64,000 nucleotides of DNA from Capsicum annuum. Lineage: Eukaryota; Streptophyta; Magnoliopsida; Solanales; Solanaceae. The stretch's first letter is position 1. Every line of letters starts with the position of its first letter. Below the pieces are notes generated by a model. The model was given only the letters and a program-made list of their open reading frames with translations, searched no databases and was not told the origin of the DNA. Made by a program: the position numbers and the translations under genes. Below are positions 34,442 through 46,857 of this stretch, piece by piece. Where the stretch lies: NCBI RefSeq assembly GCF_002878395.1, contig NC_061120.1, positions 115,672,143-115,736,142 on the forward strand, in the 5' to 3' direction.

Positions 34442-35738
34442 TCAAGAGCTGCTCTCTTCTACTGACTCTGCACCATCACCACCAGTATCGAAACCTGACC
34501 ACTCAGTAGGGTCCTTATCATCACTCTCTACTTTGAAAGAAGGTAGTATATCACGGGGTTTCAGGACCTTCCACAGGCCCTTCACCATCTTCCACATCTT
34601 ATTAAAAAACTTGTCTCTCTTCTTTTCCCTTTTCATCATCTTCTCATGGGAGGTCTCAAGCTTCTTGTGGGACTGCCAGTGTTGAATATACCATCTCAAT
34701 CCTAGCAATAATGGCTCCCTGCATCTGTTGCTCCTCCTGGTAATTCTAATAATCTGAGCGAGACACATAAGAGTGACGCCTCGTGCAGGACTCTCCTGGT
34801 CCCAGAGGTAATCTTGATACCAGCTCCTTGATGACCTTAATATCAACACCAATATCTTCCAAAGTCCCCACAGTGGATGGTCTATATGGCTATGATTTCA
34901 CAACTGTCGACTTGCCCACGTTGATCTTTCTCTTCTTACTATTACTAAGGTGCACCCTGACCCCGGATCTTGAAAGTGTAAATAGGGGTTCCAGAGCGCA
35001 TCCAAGTGTTATTTCGGTATTCTACCACCCCTTCTCTCCTACACAGCTCAATAATAAAAGAAGAGAATAAGAGATGGGTACCACTATGGTTCCTGTAGAA
35101 CTTTATATCAGATATTATCTGACAACTAACATTCAGATAAATGTTGTCCACTATACAGGTAACCATGCGGGTATGCATATATGTAACTGTAGTCATGTGC
35201 GTCCAAGGAGAGATCCAGCTACAAATGATGTTCAGCCATATTCGAGCCTCTATTGTGAAGTCGTTCATGGAGATGCCTTTTTTTGTTGCTGCCCACAGAA
35301 CCTCCCTTCCCGGACACAGTTTCTCTGCCATACAACTGCCTGTCTCACACCACTTTGCCTCAAAAGTAGCCATGTCTGCATTTGGGAGCCCATATAGATC
35401 ATTAATTCGCTCTGCTCCAAAAGACACATCCACCCTTCGAATCCTGATAACCAATTTTTTTTTAAAAAAATAGTATGCTATATTAGCGTAGAACTCTCGC
35501 ACCCACTTCCCATTTTCCTTGCAAGGGTATAAGTCAAAAAGCTCTATCCGGTGGCCACGAGTCTAGCATGAAATTTTGAAAGCTTTTTCGGCACTGTCTC
35601 AAAGCATATACCCCTTTTTGGGAGAATCTTAGTCCTTAAGAACTCATTGTAATATTGGTTGTGGAATTTGGGAGTCATGAAATGAATATGGTCGAGGTTC
35701 TCCATGATGGAAACCTCCAAACCATGAGGAAAATACAA
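34442..35738 (-). pseudogene. gag-like 'putative plant transposon protein' (PF20167 type), frameshifted
   Basis: Read from 35738 down to 34442 in three pieces. Piece 1 (35738-35544) has KILPKRGICFETVPK, then FHARLVATG, the usual opening of this plant-only domain. A one-base loss leads to piece 2 (35502-34945), with KWVREFYANIAY, then INDLYGLPN, and near the end TPIYTFKIRGQGAP. A second frameshift leads through a lysine/arginine-rich linker to piece 3 (34852-34442), which has a helical KKLETSHEKMMKREKKRDK stretch and an acidic Ser/Glu tail. The family is common in plant retrotransposon-related ORFs, with unknown biochemical role; a Gag-like function is inferred from position. In this copy the frameshifts and stops rule out a full product. 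Confidence 0.75.
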
Positions 35739-37260
35739 AATAATTAATCATCAATATTTCATGATTATACTACACTATAGTGCCCATTAAATTTCATGGG
35801 GTGGGTACTTGGTGGTGTTTGAACAAAGATGTGAATTGTAGAAATTTTGGCCTAGGCTAAAATTCAATCTCGGTTATAGAAATCATGGCATCTTGTCTGC
35901 ATTCATGATTGCCGCGATTGCAACTACAAAATAGGTATTGCACGTGCTGCGATTGCGGTCCTGATGGTCGCAATCGTGGTACCTGACACCTAACTATTCC
36001 ACTCAAAAATCCATTTTCAGGGCCAAAATATGTTCCAACATAAGAATTACTCATTACTAAAATGAAACATGCATTCTAAGTGTCTTTTTGTTCCCCTACA
36101 ATGCTGAAATAACTAGTTTTTAACTCATTCAGGAAATTAATTGGACACTTGGTGTGCACCCTATATTTTACTCAATTTCATACAATTTTGGGTACTCAAG
36201 ACTTCCCCACATGTATGCACACCCTATTTAATAGCTAATCACCACATAAGTACTAAGTAACAACCATTGAGCAATGAGAAACATAATTTTAGGCCCTACA
36301 TTGTTCATGGATCTTAAGGCCCACCCATAACAATTAAAAATAAGAATTTAAAGCATTTATCAAACTAGTGATACAGAATGGATGCAAAGATGCCTTTGAG
36401 ATATTCAAAATATAGCCACAAACAGATGTAATTTGAGAATGAAATTAGTGAAAAAGTATGGGAGGAATAGAAAATCGATGGTCTTTTAAATATAATCAGA
36501 CCGCAATTACGGTCAGAGTTTCATAATCACGGATATGTGGGTGACGACATCACAACTTAGAGACTGTAATCGTGATAATAGAGGGCATTTATGTACGTCT
36601 GTTTTCCCCTATTCAATCCACCATGCAAACATCCCACATTTTCCATTTTTAATTCTTATATAAACTCTAAAGTGCCACAAATGCATGAATTAATCAATGA
36701 AAAAATTATAATCTACTCTATCATGCAGAAATAAAAGGACACATGCCACTTTCATGGCATGATGGTTTGCTTCCCATCTTTTATGGCCAGACACCCCTCT
36801 AACTATCACTTACGTTTCCACTTAGAAGATTTTAATATCCATCCCAACTTTCACTCACTATGAATTGAGCAACTGGGGGACAAAAGATTCAAATCTACTA
36901 AGATAAAACATGATATAAATAAGGACATACAGCTGCAGCTTCTATCTCACCACTTTGAAGATATGAACCTTTTACCTAATTTACATCAAATTTCTGATTC
37001 GGATCCTTGGTTAATAGTGGGAACATCAATAGGCCACTAGTTGAACATCAGAAGTTGAGTTCCTTGTCCTTTAAATACAGAGTTCTTATGCACTCTTATG
37101 GAATGTCAAACTCTAAAATACAGGGATAGTGCTCATTATCCCCAAAATCCATCATTTGCTTGGGTAGATGGACTCTCATCACACCCACTAGGCATAATGT
37201 TGAAAGCTATTTCAAATGAGGTCTATCCATTAACTCTAGAATCGCATCCCTATTAGCATC
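35739..37260 (-). other. Noncoding stretch between E gag-like ORFs, with dyad words
   Basis: No protein motif. It holds two clusters of the GCGATTGC-type words that also mark LTR-E: about 35878-35975 (CCGCGATTGCAAC, TGCGATTGCGGTC, TCGCAATCGTGG) and about 36498-36570 (CCGCAATTACGGTC, GTAATCGTGA). LTR-like words inside the internal region suggest a captured or rearranged LTR piece. Confidence 0.45.
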
Positions 37261-37909
37261 CTTACCCAAAATTGGACTAGAGTCTTCACAAGAAATTATC
37301 TTGGGTTCTTTTTTTTTAACTCTAGCACCATTTCCTTGATCTTGGAATCTTTAACTATATTAGGTTCTATTCGTTAGTAAATCACAAAGGACTCTTTGCT
37401 ACCAAGCTCATTATTTGCCACATAGCTTGGTCTTTCTTCTTGATCCTCCTTATATTGAAAAGTAGTCAAGGTAATGGTATTTGGAGGGTTTGTTTCCTTT
37501 ATCTTGTTAATCGTCCTTCTAAATGCCTCATTTGATTGGTGTATGTCATGCATTTCCTTCGCCAATGTAGTTGACCGATCTAAAAGAGTTTGAAGCATTG
37601 CTTTAAAACTATTGTACCTGGCATATTGTTCTTTCTTTATTTCATCATGGTAACTATCAAACTCATGAGAAGAACTAGCATTTAGATTAGCATAACAAAG
37701 GGAGGGAGCATTTGGACAATCACCCTAATGGCCATCTCAACCACCATATAAAGAACAATCATACTCCCAATAGGGTTGAGATGGTGCATCCATCTCTCTC
37801 CGTTGAGCATATCTATAATCTTGCCAAAAGTGAGGTCCGTCACATATGGACATGGATCATCAAGATAGGTTTTCCAACTACCAAGATCATATTTTTCACA
37901 AGATACCAT
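37261..37909 (-). pseudogene. 5'-proximal ORF of E element, frameshifted
   Basis: Read from 37909: MVSCEKYDLGSWKTYLDDP at the start, a frame slip, then from 37598 MLQTLLDRSTTLAKEMHDIH and a Glu/Lys-rich stretch. It begins about 85 bp after the primer-binding site, where a gag start is expected. The layout (aromatic/Pro-rich N-terminus, then a coiled-coil-like helix) resembles Gag-type N-termini that I have seen in tRNA-Asp-primed plant elements, but I cannot name a domain. Confidence 0.5.
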
Positions 37910-37993
37910 AGTGACAAGTAAACAAAAATAAAAATCTACCTAACACAAAAAACAAAAGAAAATTACAAACAAATATTTGCAAGTTTGAATTAT

Positions 37994-38011
37994 TCCCCGG
38001 TAATGCCGCCA
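37994..38011 (-). other. Primer-binding site, tRNA-Asp type
   Basis: On the minus strand TGGCGGCATTACCGGGGA matches the plant tRNA-Asp 3' end complement TGGCGCCGTTGCCGGGGA at 15 of 18 positions, about six bases from the LTR end. This is the Athila-lineage primer. Confidence 0.8.
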
Positions 38012-38016
38012 TTTTT

Positions 38017-38703
38017 TATAATGCTCAACTTACACGTCAATTTAAGTGTAAGGTGGTCATCATAAATATAATTACCCAACTTTGAGTCAGGGTCAAATCC
38101 ACATGAAACAACATGAGTGGTGATAAAAAAAGATTAAAATTAAAGTTACTTGTTAAGTTCAAACCTAAGAGACAATAAATTGAGGGGTTTAAACATTTCA
38201 AAGATATGATTATTTTTGGACTTCTAAAGTACTAACCCAGGGCTATGAATAATTAAAGTGTAAGTAATTAGAAATGGATCTTAGGATTATTCTTTCCTAG
38301 GGCCAATTATGCATGAAAACATGATGATTCAGTGCAAATTCTAATCCTTGGTGATGTGGTAGGCTAGTTTGTAAGTCGTTGAAGCTTGTTTGTCAATAAA
38401 GCCTCAAAGATGTCACTCATTGACCCTTTTGAGTACCCAACGAGTGTGTCGATTAAAGACACCCAACACCTTAATTAGATATCCCTATTTCTAGGATGAT
38501 ACCGAGGGTGTAGTCAACCTCATAATCACCCTTATGTCTAAGATAGTGAAAAATAGTAGTGTATGACCATAAATTGTCTAATATTACCTTGGTTCCCATA
38601 ACTCTCTTTCAAGGATGATGTGGGTTCCCAAAAGTTCACCCAAACCCCTCTTTTAAGAATGGTTTAAGCTTTTAAGAGATTGGGATTTTCACCCACAAAC
38701 CCA
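38017..38703 (-). mobile_element. 5' LTR of E element, truncated to its 3' part
   Basis: Collinear with 30986-31718, from TATAATGCTCAACTTACACG to CCCACAAACCCA, where it stops at family-B DNA (AGTTAGGACTTCACC). About 817 bp of LTR are missing relative to the other LTR. Confidence 0.8.
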
Positions 38704-39584
38704 GTTAGGACTTCACCAATAGGCTAGCTAAGCCTACTGCATATGTACCTATTTGGTCTTCTTCAGTTCAGATGGATTATGGTTGATAGGTGTTTAGATG
38801 ATAGTTTATGGATAAAACACTGGTTTCTTTAACTTTAACCTTGAGTCTATTTATCAAAAATAGTATGCATAAACTAGACTAAGCATGGTTTTACCCCCAA
38901 TTAATAGAGCATCTGGGAATAGATCATTCAGTAGTGAGCACTTGTATTTTAGACTCCTAGATGGTAGTTTTTAGGATCACCCAAACCAGTTGTAGCATCG
39001 ACATAGATTGCATACCCTTGTTTTCTCCATTTGTGTGCCTAAGTAGCACTTTATGGGTTTTTACTCTCATGCTTGCTATTATGGATTTTCAGTGTATCAA
39101 CTCTAATTCTTCAAGGTTATACGAGTAGACCTCAGGTGACTTTTTTCTTGGTTTGGACTGGATAACAGGTTTGGAAAGTCAAATGAAAGTTATATTTGTA
39201 TTTTGTAGTTGGTTGCATAGTTCACTCCTTGGTTTTCCTTTAGCTTTGATAAGAGTTTGCTAGGTTTTGTTGGTAGTGGTATGGTATCTATTTGTCCTGG
39301 TTTAGATTTATGTGCATCATCCTTCCTCGGTTCAGTTGGAGGCTAGTTCATAGGAGAGGTTGAGTTTTGGTTGTTTAAGAGTAAAATAAGGAAGTTGGTT
39401 GAAAAAGGGATACCTATGGAAAAATCCCTTTGAAGCATCATTTTTTCTTAGAGGTTACTAGGGAGTCATGCTCGTAGAATAGAAATCCAGTACCTCATCC
39501 ATTTAAGCTTACATGATCTTTCTATCCATTGAATTTTGCAGATAAAAGTCCTTTTAGTAGTGGATATTATAATGACCTTACAAG

Positions 39585-39830
39585 TGCCGCTTAAGCAGTG
39601 TCCGCGTATGCGGTACAGTATTTCTTAAGTGACCTTGACCATTTGGTTAAGGGTCACTTAAGAGATGGTGTATCTTTTTAATCATGCATCACTTAAGTGG
39701 TCCAGTAGTCGCTAAAGCAGTACCCAATCCTCTAGTGTAGATCTCCTAAGAAATCTTGGAGCTACTTAAGCTGTTGTCACCTAAGCAACAAGATGACTGC
39801 TTAAGAATTACCTAGTGGCTATTTATCCCC
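39585..39830 (+). repeat. CTTAAG dyad-word array and TATA-like site, copy C
   Basis: Six exact CTTAAG words, in forms such as CCGCTTAAGCAG, TCACTTAAGAGA and TCACTTAAGTGG, followed by GGCTATTTATCCCC. Same order as in copies A and B. Confidence 0.7.
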
Positions 39831-41129
39831 TTATTCTCCACCTGATATTTCACTATTTTTTCTATTATTTTAACACTAATCGAAATATTAAATAGAAGAA
39901 TGAGTGTGAAATCATCCATATAAGTTAGGGTTAGCTAGCCTAACATTCCTTGGTTATTTCCTAATTTTCCCTTCAATTTCCATCTCAATTCATGGTAAAT
40001 TTCTTAGAAATTAGGTTTTGAATTCCTAAACTTTAAGGGTTTATTTGATACATGATTTGTGCTCTGTTTGTGCTTAAATATTGAGCACACATTCCTTGTC
40101 CATCGAGAGACCTCGTGACGGATTCAATTTTGGATTCCATTTATGGGCCCTGCTATTCGTTCTTGACATGAAATTTGACCTGACCATTAATATATCAATG
40201 TAAGTCTCATTTAATCCAAATGACTTATAGATTACTATTATGATAGTGTGATAGATCTTCAGGATCGTGAAGAGAAGGTGGACAATTTATAGGCATTTCA
40301 AGGATTGTGGTTCAGCATCAAGGTAGCCTTTTTTCTACTAATCTTCATGAGATATTGTATTATATATGTTTCATATTCGATAGGGATATTAGGATGTGAT
40401 ATTTGGTAGAACACTATGACATAGCCAAATATATGAGTTCAGGTATAGAAAGGTAAATCGTCCCTTAAGGTGAAATACTTATTATGCTTCTAGGATCCTA
40501 TTACCCTAGGTTTCTAGCATGTTGGGCAAAGTTGAGACTAATGAACCCTTTGTACAATGTTTATTATGATACTCATTGGATTGTAATGGTTTTCTCTGAT
40601 TATGATGTTATGGTCATGTCATATATATATTATTGGGCCCAAGGCCACGATTATGATATTGATTGGATTTTAGGAATTATTTCATCCTTGTAAAGGATGT
40701 GGTTGTAGTTTATTGACATTTTGATGCTTATGATCAGATTGTTTGGATATTGATGATGGCATGCATAGATTTGGTACATTTCAACTTACTAAAATGGTAA
40801 ATGATACAATTCTAACTAAAAATATGGTCTTAGTACTGTTTTGCCAAAAAAGGGATTTATTCCCACTTTTAAATTTTAAAATGGATTTCCTCATTACGAG
40901 AATCATACCATCTTAATGAATAACTTATTAGCATTTGATATAAAAAAGACAATGTTTTAGTGATTTGACTAAGACATATTCTGGTCCACAAATTTACTAT
41001 TATATTTATCTTGATCGATAGAGATTTTGACCTTTTCTACACTTTTATGATAATTTAGTCCCAAAGTTTACTCTGAGTAATAGATTTATGAAACTACACT
41101 CTTTTATCCATAATTCTATCCCGTTTCTA

Positions 41130-41147
41130 ATATATATATATATATAT
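41130..41147 (+). repeat. TA microsatellite in LTR-B copy C
   Basis: About nine TA units followed by GGTTCTAG, the position of the tracts at 3772 and 18146. Confidence 0.85.
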
Positions 41148-42390
41148 GGTTCTAGAAGGAGTAGAATGATGATGATGGTTATTAAAAATCCTAGATAGGG
41201 ACTAGGTTGGTGTTTCTGGATCCTTCCGAACCCCCTAGGGGCCACTTCATCTGCAAGGAATTGTGCCTGAGAAGAGAGGTCACCATAGGTCCTGCTTTTA
41301 CGAGCTATCAGGAATAAGGAGGTGTATACACTAGGTTACATTATGGTACTTGTTTTGGCTATGGAAGTATGGATTATATATTGCATTCATGTGCCTATAT
41401 CTATTTTCCTTTTGAGGGGTTGCATAGGTATAAGTGATGAGTATTGCTTGCAGTATGTTATGTGTACTGATTGGACCTTTCAGGATATGACACCCTGTTT
41501 AAGTAACGTTTGTCCAGGCTAGCTTGTTACTTTATATTGTTATTATTATTATGGTTAATTTATGAAAGGTTGATTATTGGAATAGTACTGAGATTTGAGG
41601 TATGATTCTGATTCCTTTCTTTAAGGTTTCTTTATTATGGATAATATCTCATATTTAGACATATAAATTAGAGATCCTGATTATGTTAGTACTAGTTCCA
41701 ACTATGATTAGGTAGCTTTAAGGTACTAGTATGATTACTGTAGGTTGTACCTTTAGGTTAGCCTTGTTTATGTTTATACTTTTATATATGTCGTTATGGT
41801 ATTACCGAGTATCCCTCCCTTCCTTCATGTGTTCGTGTTTTATATCTATTCCTTGGCCTTGTAGGCTATGATATACCATTTATCGCCTTTTTATTTGTAT
41901 ATGGGCCAACGATATACTGTATAGTTGATAGGTTCCTGATTATGGATAAAGTAGGATGGTTTATCCTTATTGCCTCCTTAGCTTTACTGTGTTAATTCCC
42001 TAGATAGTTTAGTGTAGTTTACCTTTTTTCTTGTATGTTATGTATATTTGCATTCTCTTTGGAGCTTAGTCAGCAGTTGACTATAGAGTACCATGTGATT
42101 TGTACTCATACTAAAGTTTTGTAGCCAGCAGATAATAGTATAGGTTCTTGGTGTTGTTATGTGCTTTATGCGGAGCAGTTATGGTTTGGAGACATGGGGT
42201 GAGCTCATGGCATTCGAAATATTGCTATTCTCTCTCTTATGTACCAGACTAATCTCTATGTTGTATTTAAAGGTGGGTTGTATCAGTAGATGTATTTAGT
42301 ACTTCATGTTGTAGTCTCATTATATTAGAAGCTCTTATACCGATTCGACCTGGTTTTGAGATTATCCTGTGTATTTTAGCCTTTTTACTA

Positions 42391-42395
42391 TATTT
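42391..42395 (+). repeat. Target-site duplication of G element, left
   Basis: TATTT, repeated at 62676-62680. Joining the two sides gives TTTTTACTATATTTATT, the uninterrupted form seen in LTR-B copy A near 5038. Confidence 0.9.
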
Positions 42396-45300
42396 TATCA
42401 TGACCCAAATGGTCATGAGTGGCGCACACACCTATCTTCCTGTTAGGGACCATCTAACCCAAATGATTACTCAATCATTTCATCATCACTAGGACAAGAT
42501 TATCATAAATATCAACTAAAGATAATGAAAACAAATCTAATCATTATTAATGTGGAAAATCAAAAAACTACTTATTGAAATCCTTAACACCCAAAATTCA
42601 TTGTACAAGAACTTCTAAACAAAAACTATGTCTAAAAGTGATATCCAAAATTAAAAAAAAAAAAATAAAGAATGTCTTATTGCTCGAAAGATGGACAAGA
42701 ATTAGGGAGATAATCCAAGGCAGGCTAAAGATTGAGTGCTCACACTTGGATCAAAATCAGCTGTCAAACTCTAGAAATGAGGTCATGTCTAAGCCTCTGG
42801 AACATTTTCTTCACTCAACAAAAGAATAATACAGGTGCAGTATCAATACAAACCACTATGTACTGGTAGGTATCGTAGGCCAACTCAATATATAACATGT
42901 TTACAACCTAATTTGAATAATAAGTAGACAACATCAATGCATAACAAGTTTTAATGAATCATCAAATACGTTAATAACATACTAACAATTCTTTACAAAC
43001 ATGCCATGTAACCATCAATAATATCAACCATCTATTGCCTAACAAGTCATGGCCTATAGGTGTAGCAATCTGATTTTTTAGCGAGAAATCAAATCATTGC
43101 TCCTAAATGTGTAAACTCTAACCCTATGATTTATATTTGAATACATATGTCATAATCATTATACTAGTGTGAAGAGTGATTTGAGGTGGAAAAATGTTCA
43201 CAGAAATCACTTAGAGTAAAGTTGAGCTAAAAGCTTTGATTCGGCCAACTTTTGGTATTTAATTCTACAAGGGTCAGATTTGAATGTGTATAACTTTTTA
43301 AGTATATGGAATTTTGCATCTCAAGACCCACCAAATTATAGATGATTGAGTTATCTTTCCAATGATACGAATTTCACCTTAATTCAATAACTGAGCAAAA
43401 AGTTATGACCATTTTCCTGAGAAAAAGTAAGTGTAATACCCCGTGCTTTTAACGCTCTAACAATGCCTTCAAAATGACCTTTAGGACCCTCACTTCGATG
43501 GTAGACCATTTTTAGATGTTATGGGTTGAATTTGGGTGTTTTTAGGCCTTAAAACTAAGTGTGCGTCGCATGTTAGACCTTGTGCTAAGGTCGTGCATCA
43601 TATTGTAAATGCCAATAGACACTGGATCAGGTGTGCTTTTGGCGTGCGCTGCCCAGCAAATTTGCAGTGACAAAACTTCTCCATTTTGACTTAATTTAAG
43701 GGCGTTGAGGTCTTTTCACAACCCTAAACTATTTCTAATCATCCTTAAACAAAGCAAGGAGTTTTAAAACATTTTATTTCCACCCTCTTAACACTAAACG
43801 TCCCATACATAACGTAATACTATTCCTCTCTTTCGAAGAATGAAATTCAAGTTCCTTCCCTCTAGAACTTAAGAAGATAAGTTCCGATTTCAAGTTTTCT
43901 TCAAAAATTCATCCAATTGAGGTATGTGGGGTTTATGAACAAGGTTATTCTTTCATACTTGTGCCCAAAGTGCATCGTTTTAGGACTTAATTCATTTATT
44001 ATGAGTTAGGGTTCATACCCAAATTGCTATATTCTTGAAGTATGTCACTACTATGAGATTGAAATGTTTAAGTGCCTCAAGAATTGCATATATTCATGTT
44101 TTGACTTATGAGATTCATATTGTAATTTTAATTTCATTCTCTTGATTTGAAATTGTTGAAAGATTTCAAGATGATTATTATGCATGAAGTTTTGTCATGA
44201 AAAAACATTGAATTTAAGCATGTATTATAATCCCTAAGTACAAGTATTGCGTTTACAAGAAGATTATGCTCTTAAGCTCCATTGATAAGTGTATACTATG
44301 ATATAAAGCAAAGATTGATCTTTTGATCTTAAGATAAGAAATGAATCCATATCTGTTCATCTTGAATATGATTTAAAGTAAAAATAAGCATAACTGGTTT
44401 TCACTTTGTAAAACCCTTATGCTAATTTAAGGTGTATTTTCTAAAGTATGAGCAAATAGGTATTCTGGGAGTAGTATTTAGCACTGAGAAGGGAATATGG
44501 ATGAATGTATCCTTAATTCCTAAAAACTACAAGCCAACGTAGGTTAAGCTTTTTTCCAATATGGATGAAGTTCAATGATTACTAAGTTTAAGGTTTTATT
44601 CCAATGACGAGGATAGCACAGCTCTCCCTAACGTGGGTAAGACGTTAGACTCCATGATAGCTCACATAGTTAATGTCAGTTAGAAGACTCCCAAAAAGAA
44701 AGAATAGTAAGTAAAGATTTTAGAACTAAGTGTTATAGCTCACAAAGTTTATCCTTATGCTTCATTACACATGTTTATGATTTTGCAGACTTTATTTTAT
44801 TCAAGCTCAAGGTGAGTTATTTATGCTTAGCATGCATCATTGAAAGTCTATGTGTATATTTGTAATTTTTTTACTTATTCATTAACCCCCACATGCTCAG
44901 TATATTCTAGAAGTACTGACCCATATATATATCTATATGTTACATTGTCTCATAATGTAGGTACCATTTATAGCCCTTATATCATAATCAGATCATTGTA
45001 GCTTCCAGTCAACAGGTAATGAGTTCTTTGGATTTGAGAACTCGATTCAAATATAGTTCCAATATCATTCTTCATTTAGCCGTATTGATTAGGGATCGCT
45101 GGGGGTCATATCCCGGCTACCTATAGTCAGTATTGGTAGAGGCTTCATAGATGGTCATTCAGAGTTAATGTATTTAGTTCCAGTTTTATTTTGTATAACC
45201 AAAGTGTAAATGTTTTAAATAGTTTTGCATTGAATATATTCAGCAAAGACATCTCTTCCACTTATTTCTTTCATATTTATGTAACATTTTCAGTTGCTCA

Positions 45301-46796
45301 TGAGTTATGCAATATCATGGGTTAGATTAGGATCATTTGTGGTTCTAAGTACCGTGTGACATCTAGGGGTTGTCTCAGGGCATGACAACAAGGGAAAATA
45401 TAAGTCCATGTACCTTACTGGTGTGGTACCCGATCCTCCATGATTAAGTAATATCAATATTCATATCTGCATCAGAGTGGTATCTGATCCTCCATAACAA
45501 CATTATGCGTGTTTTATTAAATTTATACACTCTCGGGATACAATACGATGTACTAAATTTATAAGTACACTTGAAATCATAAGAAAATTCCATCAAGTTG
45601 ATTTTCAATAATTATTCACACAAATTTCAACAACCCAAATATCATCAAATTCCAATATGTACAAAAACCATTCAACAAGCATCAAATTTAGGAGCATACT
45701 CACAATTAAATCAAGTCTAAACTTCCATTATACCATAACCTACCTCAATTGGAGAATCCAAATGCAAGCTAATTTGCTAGGGTCTTACCCTCCATAAAGC
45801 TTTTGAATGTCTCAAGTCTATTCAAATATATAATCCACATAAGATTACAAATTTAATGGCACAAATTTTAAAATCCTTACACTAAAATTCTAAGCCTAAA
45901 GTCTAAGATTGTCAAAATAGTGATGGGTAATCATAGACAAAATATGCCAACTAAAACAGTGATGCAGATTATATACCCTGCCTACAGTTTCTTTTTTAGT
46001 TCATTCTCTATTTCTTCCCATGCAAATTAGTATAGTATTATTATTGAAGTTGAAATTTTAATTCGGACAAACTACCATCCATTCTCTTCCGACCATTGTT
46101 ATCAAACATTCTTTGTCATCATTAAAAACTTTATTGACTTTTTAATCTTACTCCTAGGCAAATTCCTTAGAAAATATGAAACCTGATTAGTTACTAGTTT
46201 TTAAAGTATCCCAGTAACAACAAATCAGATATGGTAGTACTAAATATATATTAATTCAAATGAAAAAGATGACCGAAAATTTAAGCCGAGAGATTTCTTT
46301 CTCGAACTTCAGTGGTGAAAACCGTTATTATTGTACCTCTCTTCCTTCTAGTTTTCTTATGCTATTAATATTATAAATGGTAATTCCTAACCACTTAATT
46401 TCATTTTTATAATGGCCACATAAGTAAATAAGTTATTTGTTTGACTCGTTAAATCATTAATTAAATTAATTATTTAAAATACCAAAAACTTCAAATAAAT
46501 CTTCAGAATTTTATCTACAAGCCCATAGAAATACATTAAATATATAAATTAACTGAAAAGTATGTTCCAAACCTACTGGAATCACTAAAATACAAACTTG
46601 GGATCATCTTTATCGAACTTGACCTTATCAAGCTTAACTTTATTGAAACTCATGAACCTAAGTAATGACTTAAATCACTTTTGAACACCTCAAGAATTGG
46701 TACTAACCATCCCCATAAGTTAATAATTTTATGTATACACCTTACAGGAAGAGCTAAAATGGAAAAGTTTACTAACTGACTAAGAAGGTCTTTACA
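42396..46796 (-). mobile_element. 3' LTR of G, split by a solo LTR
   Basis: The pieces 42396-43060 and 45388-46796 align with 59005-62675 without its insertion. On the plus strand it runs from TATCATGACCC (mutated TGTCATGACCC) to GGTCTTTACA. Shared blocks include the ACCGGTGTGGTACC words and AAAATAGTGATGGGTAATCAT. Confidence 0.85.
43061..45387 (+). mobile_element. Mosaic family-A solo LTR, 2.33 kb
   Basis: It starts TGTAGCAATCTGA and ends GGGCATGACA. The flanks ATAGG and ACAAG align, base for base, with the GTAGG target in the other G LTR (near 59819), so one insertion event spans the whole segment. Yet a second LTR-like start, TGTAATACCCCGTGC, occurs at 43432. The first 371 bp resemble the start of the L LTR, including GCAAAAAGTTATGACC; from about 44040 on it matches the A LTRs at 1-773 and 6541-8070. 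No primer site or internal region is present. It is either an LTR within an LTR or a chimeric LTR. Confidence 0.7.
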
Positions 46797-46857
46797 TCAG
46801 ATATCAATTAAATAACTATTCATCCCCAACTGGGCAAAGAAGAAGCAATAAGGGAAA

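Larger units (their letters stand above)
30986..38703 (-). mobile_element. E element: Athila-like LTR retrotransposon, one LTR truncated
   Basis: On the minus strand: 5' LTR 38703 to 38017 (5' part lost), tRNA-Asp primer site (38011-37994), gag-like ORFs (37909-37261 and 35738-34442), long noncoding 3' region, purine tract (32548-32536), 3' LTR (32535-30986). A tRNA-Asp primer is typical of the Athila lineage. There is no RT, RNase H or integrase. Insertion was in LTR-B after AGCTTAGGTGC. The right border is a deletion that took about 817 bp of LTR and about 24 bp of host, so no target duplication can be checked. Confidence 0.75.
38704..42395 (+). mobile_element. Family-B long LTR, copy C, second part
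   Basis: Resumes at the point matching 12103 of copy B. It lacks about 510 bp present in copies A and B (near 39572, the piece corresponding to 13055-13570). It has the CTTAAG array (39585-39805, six exact hexamers), TATA-like GGCTATTTATCCCC (39817-39830) and a TA tract (41130-41147). It breaks at the TATTT duplication, where the G element inserts, and resumes at 62676. ORFs such as 40484-40693 are chance. Confidence 0.8.

Noticed and set aside
35074..35473. Plus-strand ORFs of 107 and 110 aa.
   Set aside because: They are shadows of the PF20167-like gene on the minus strand, which has the recognisable motifs.
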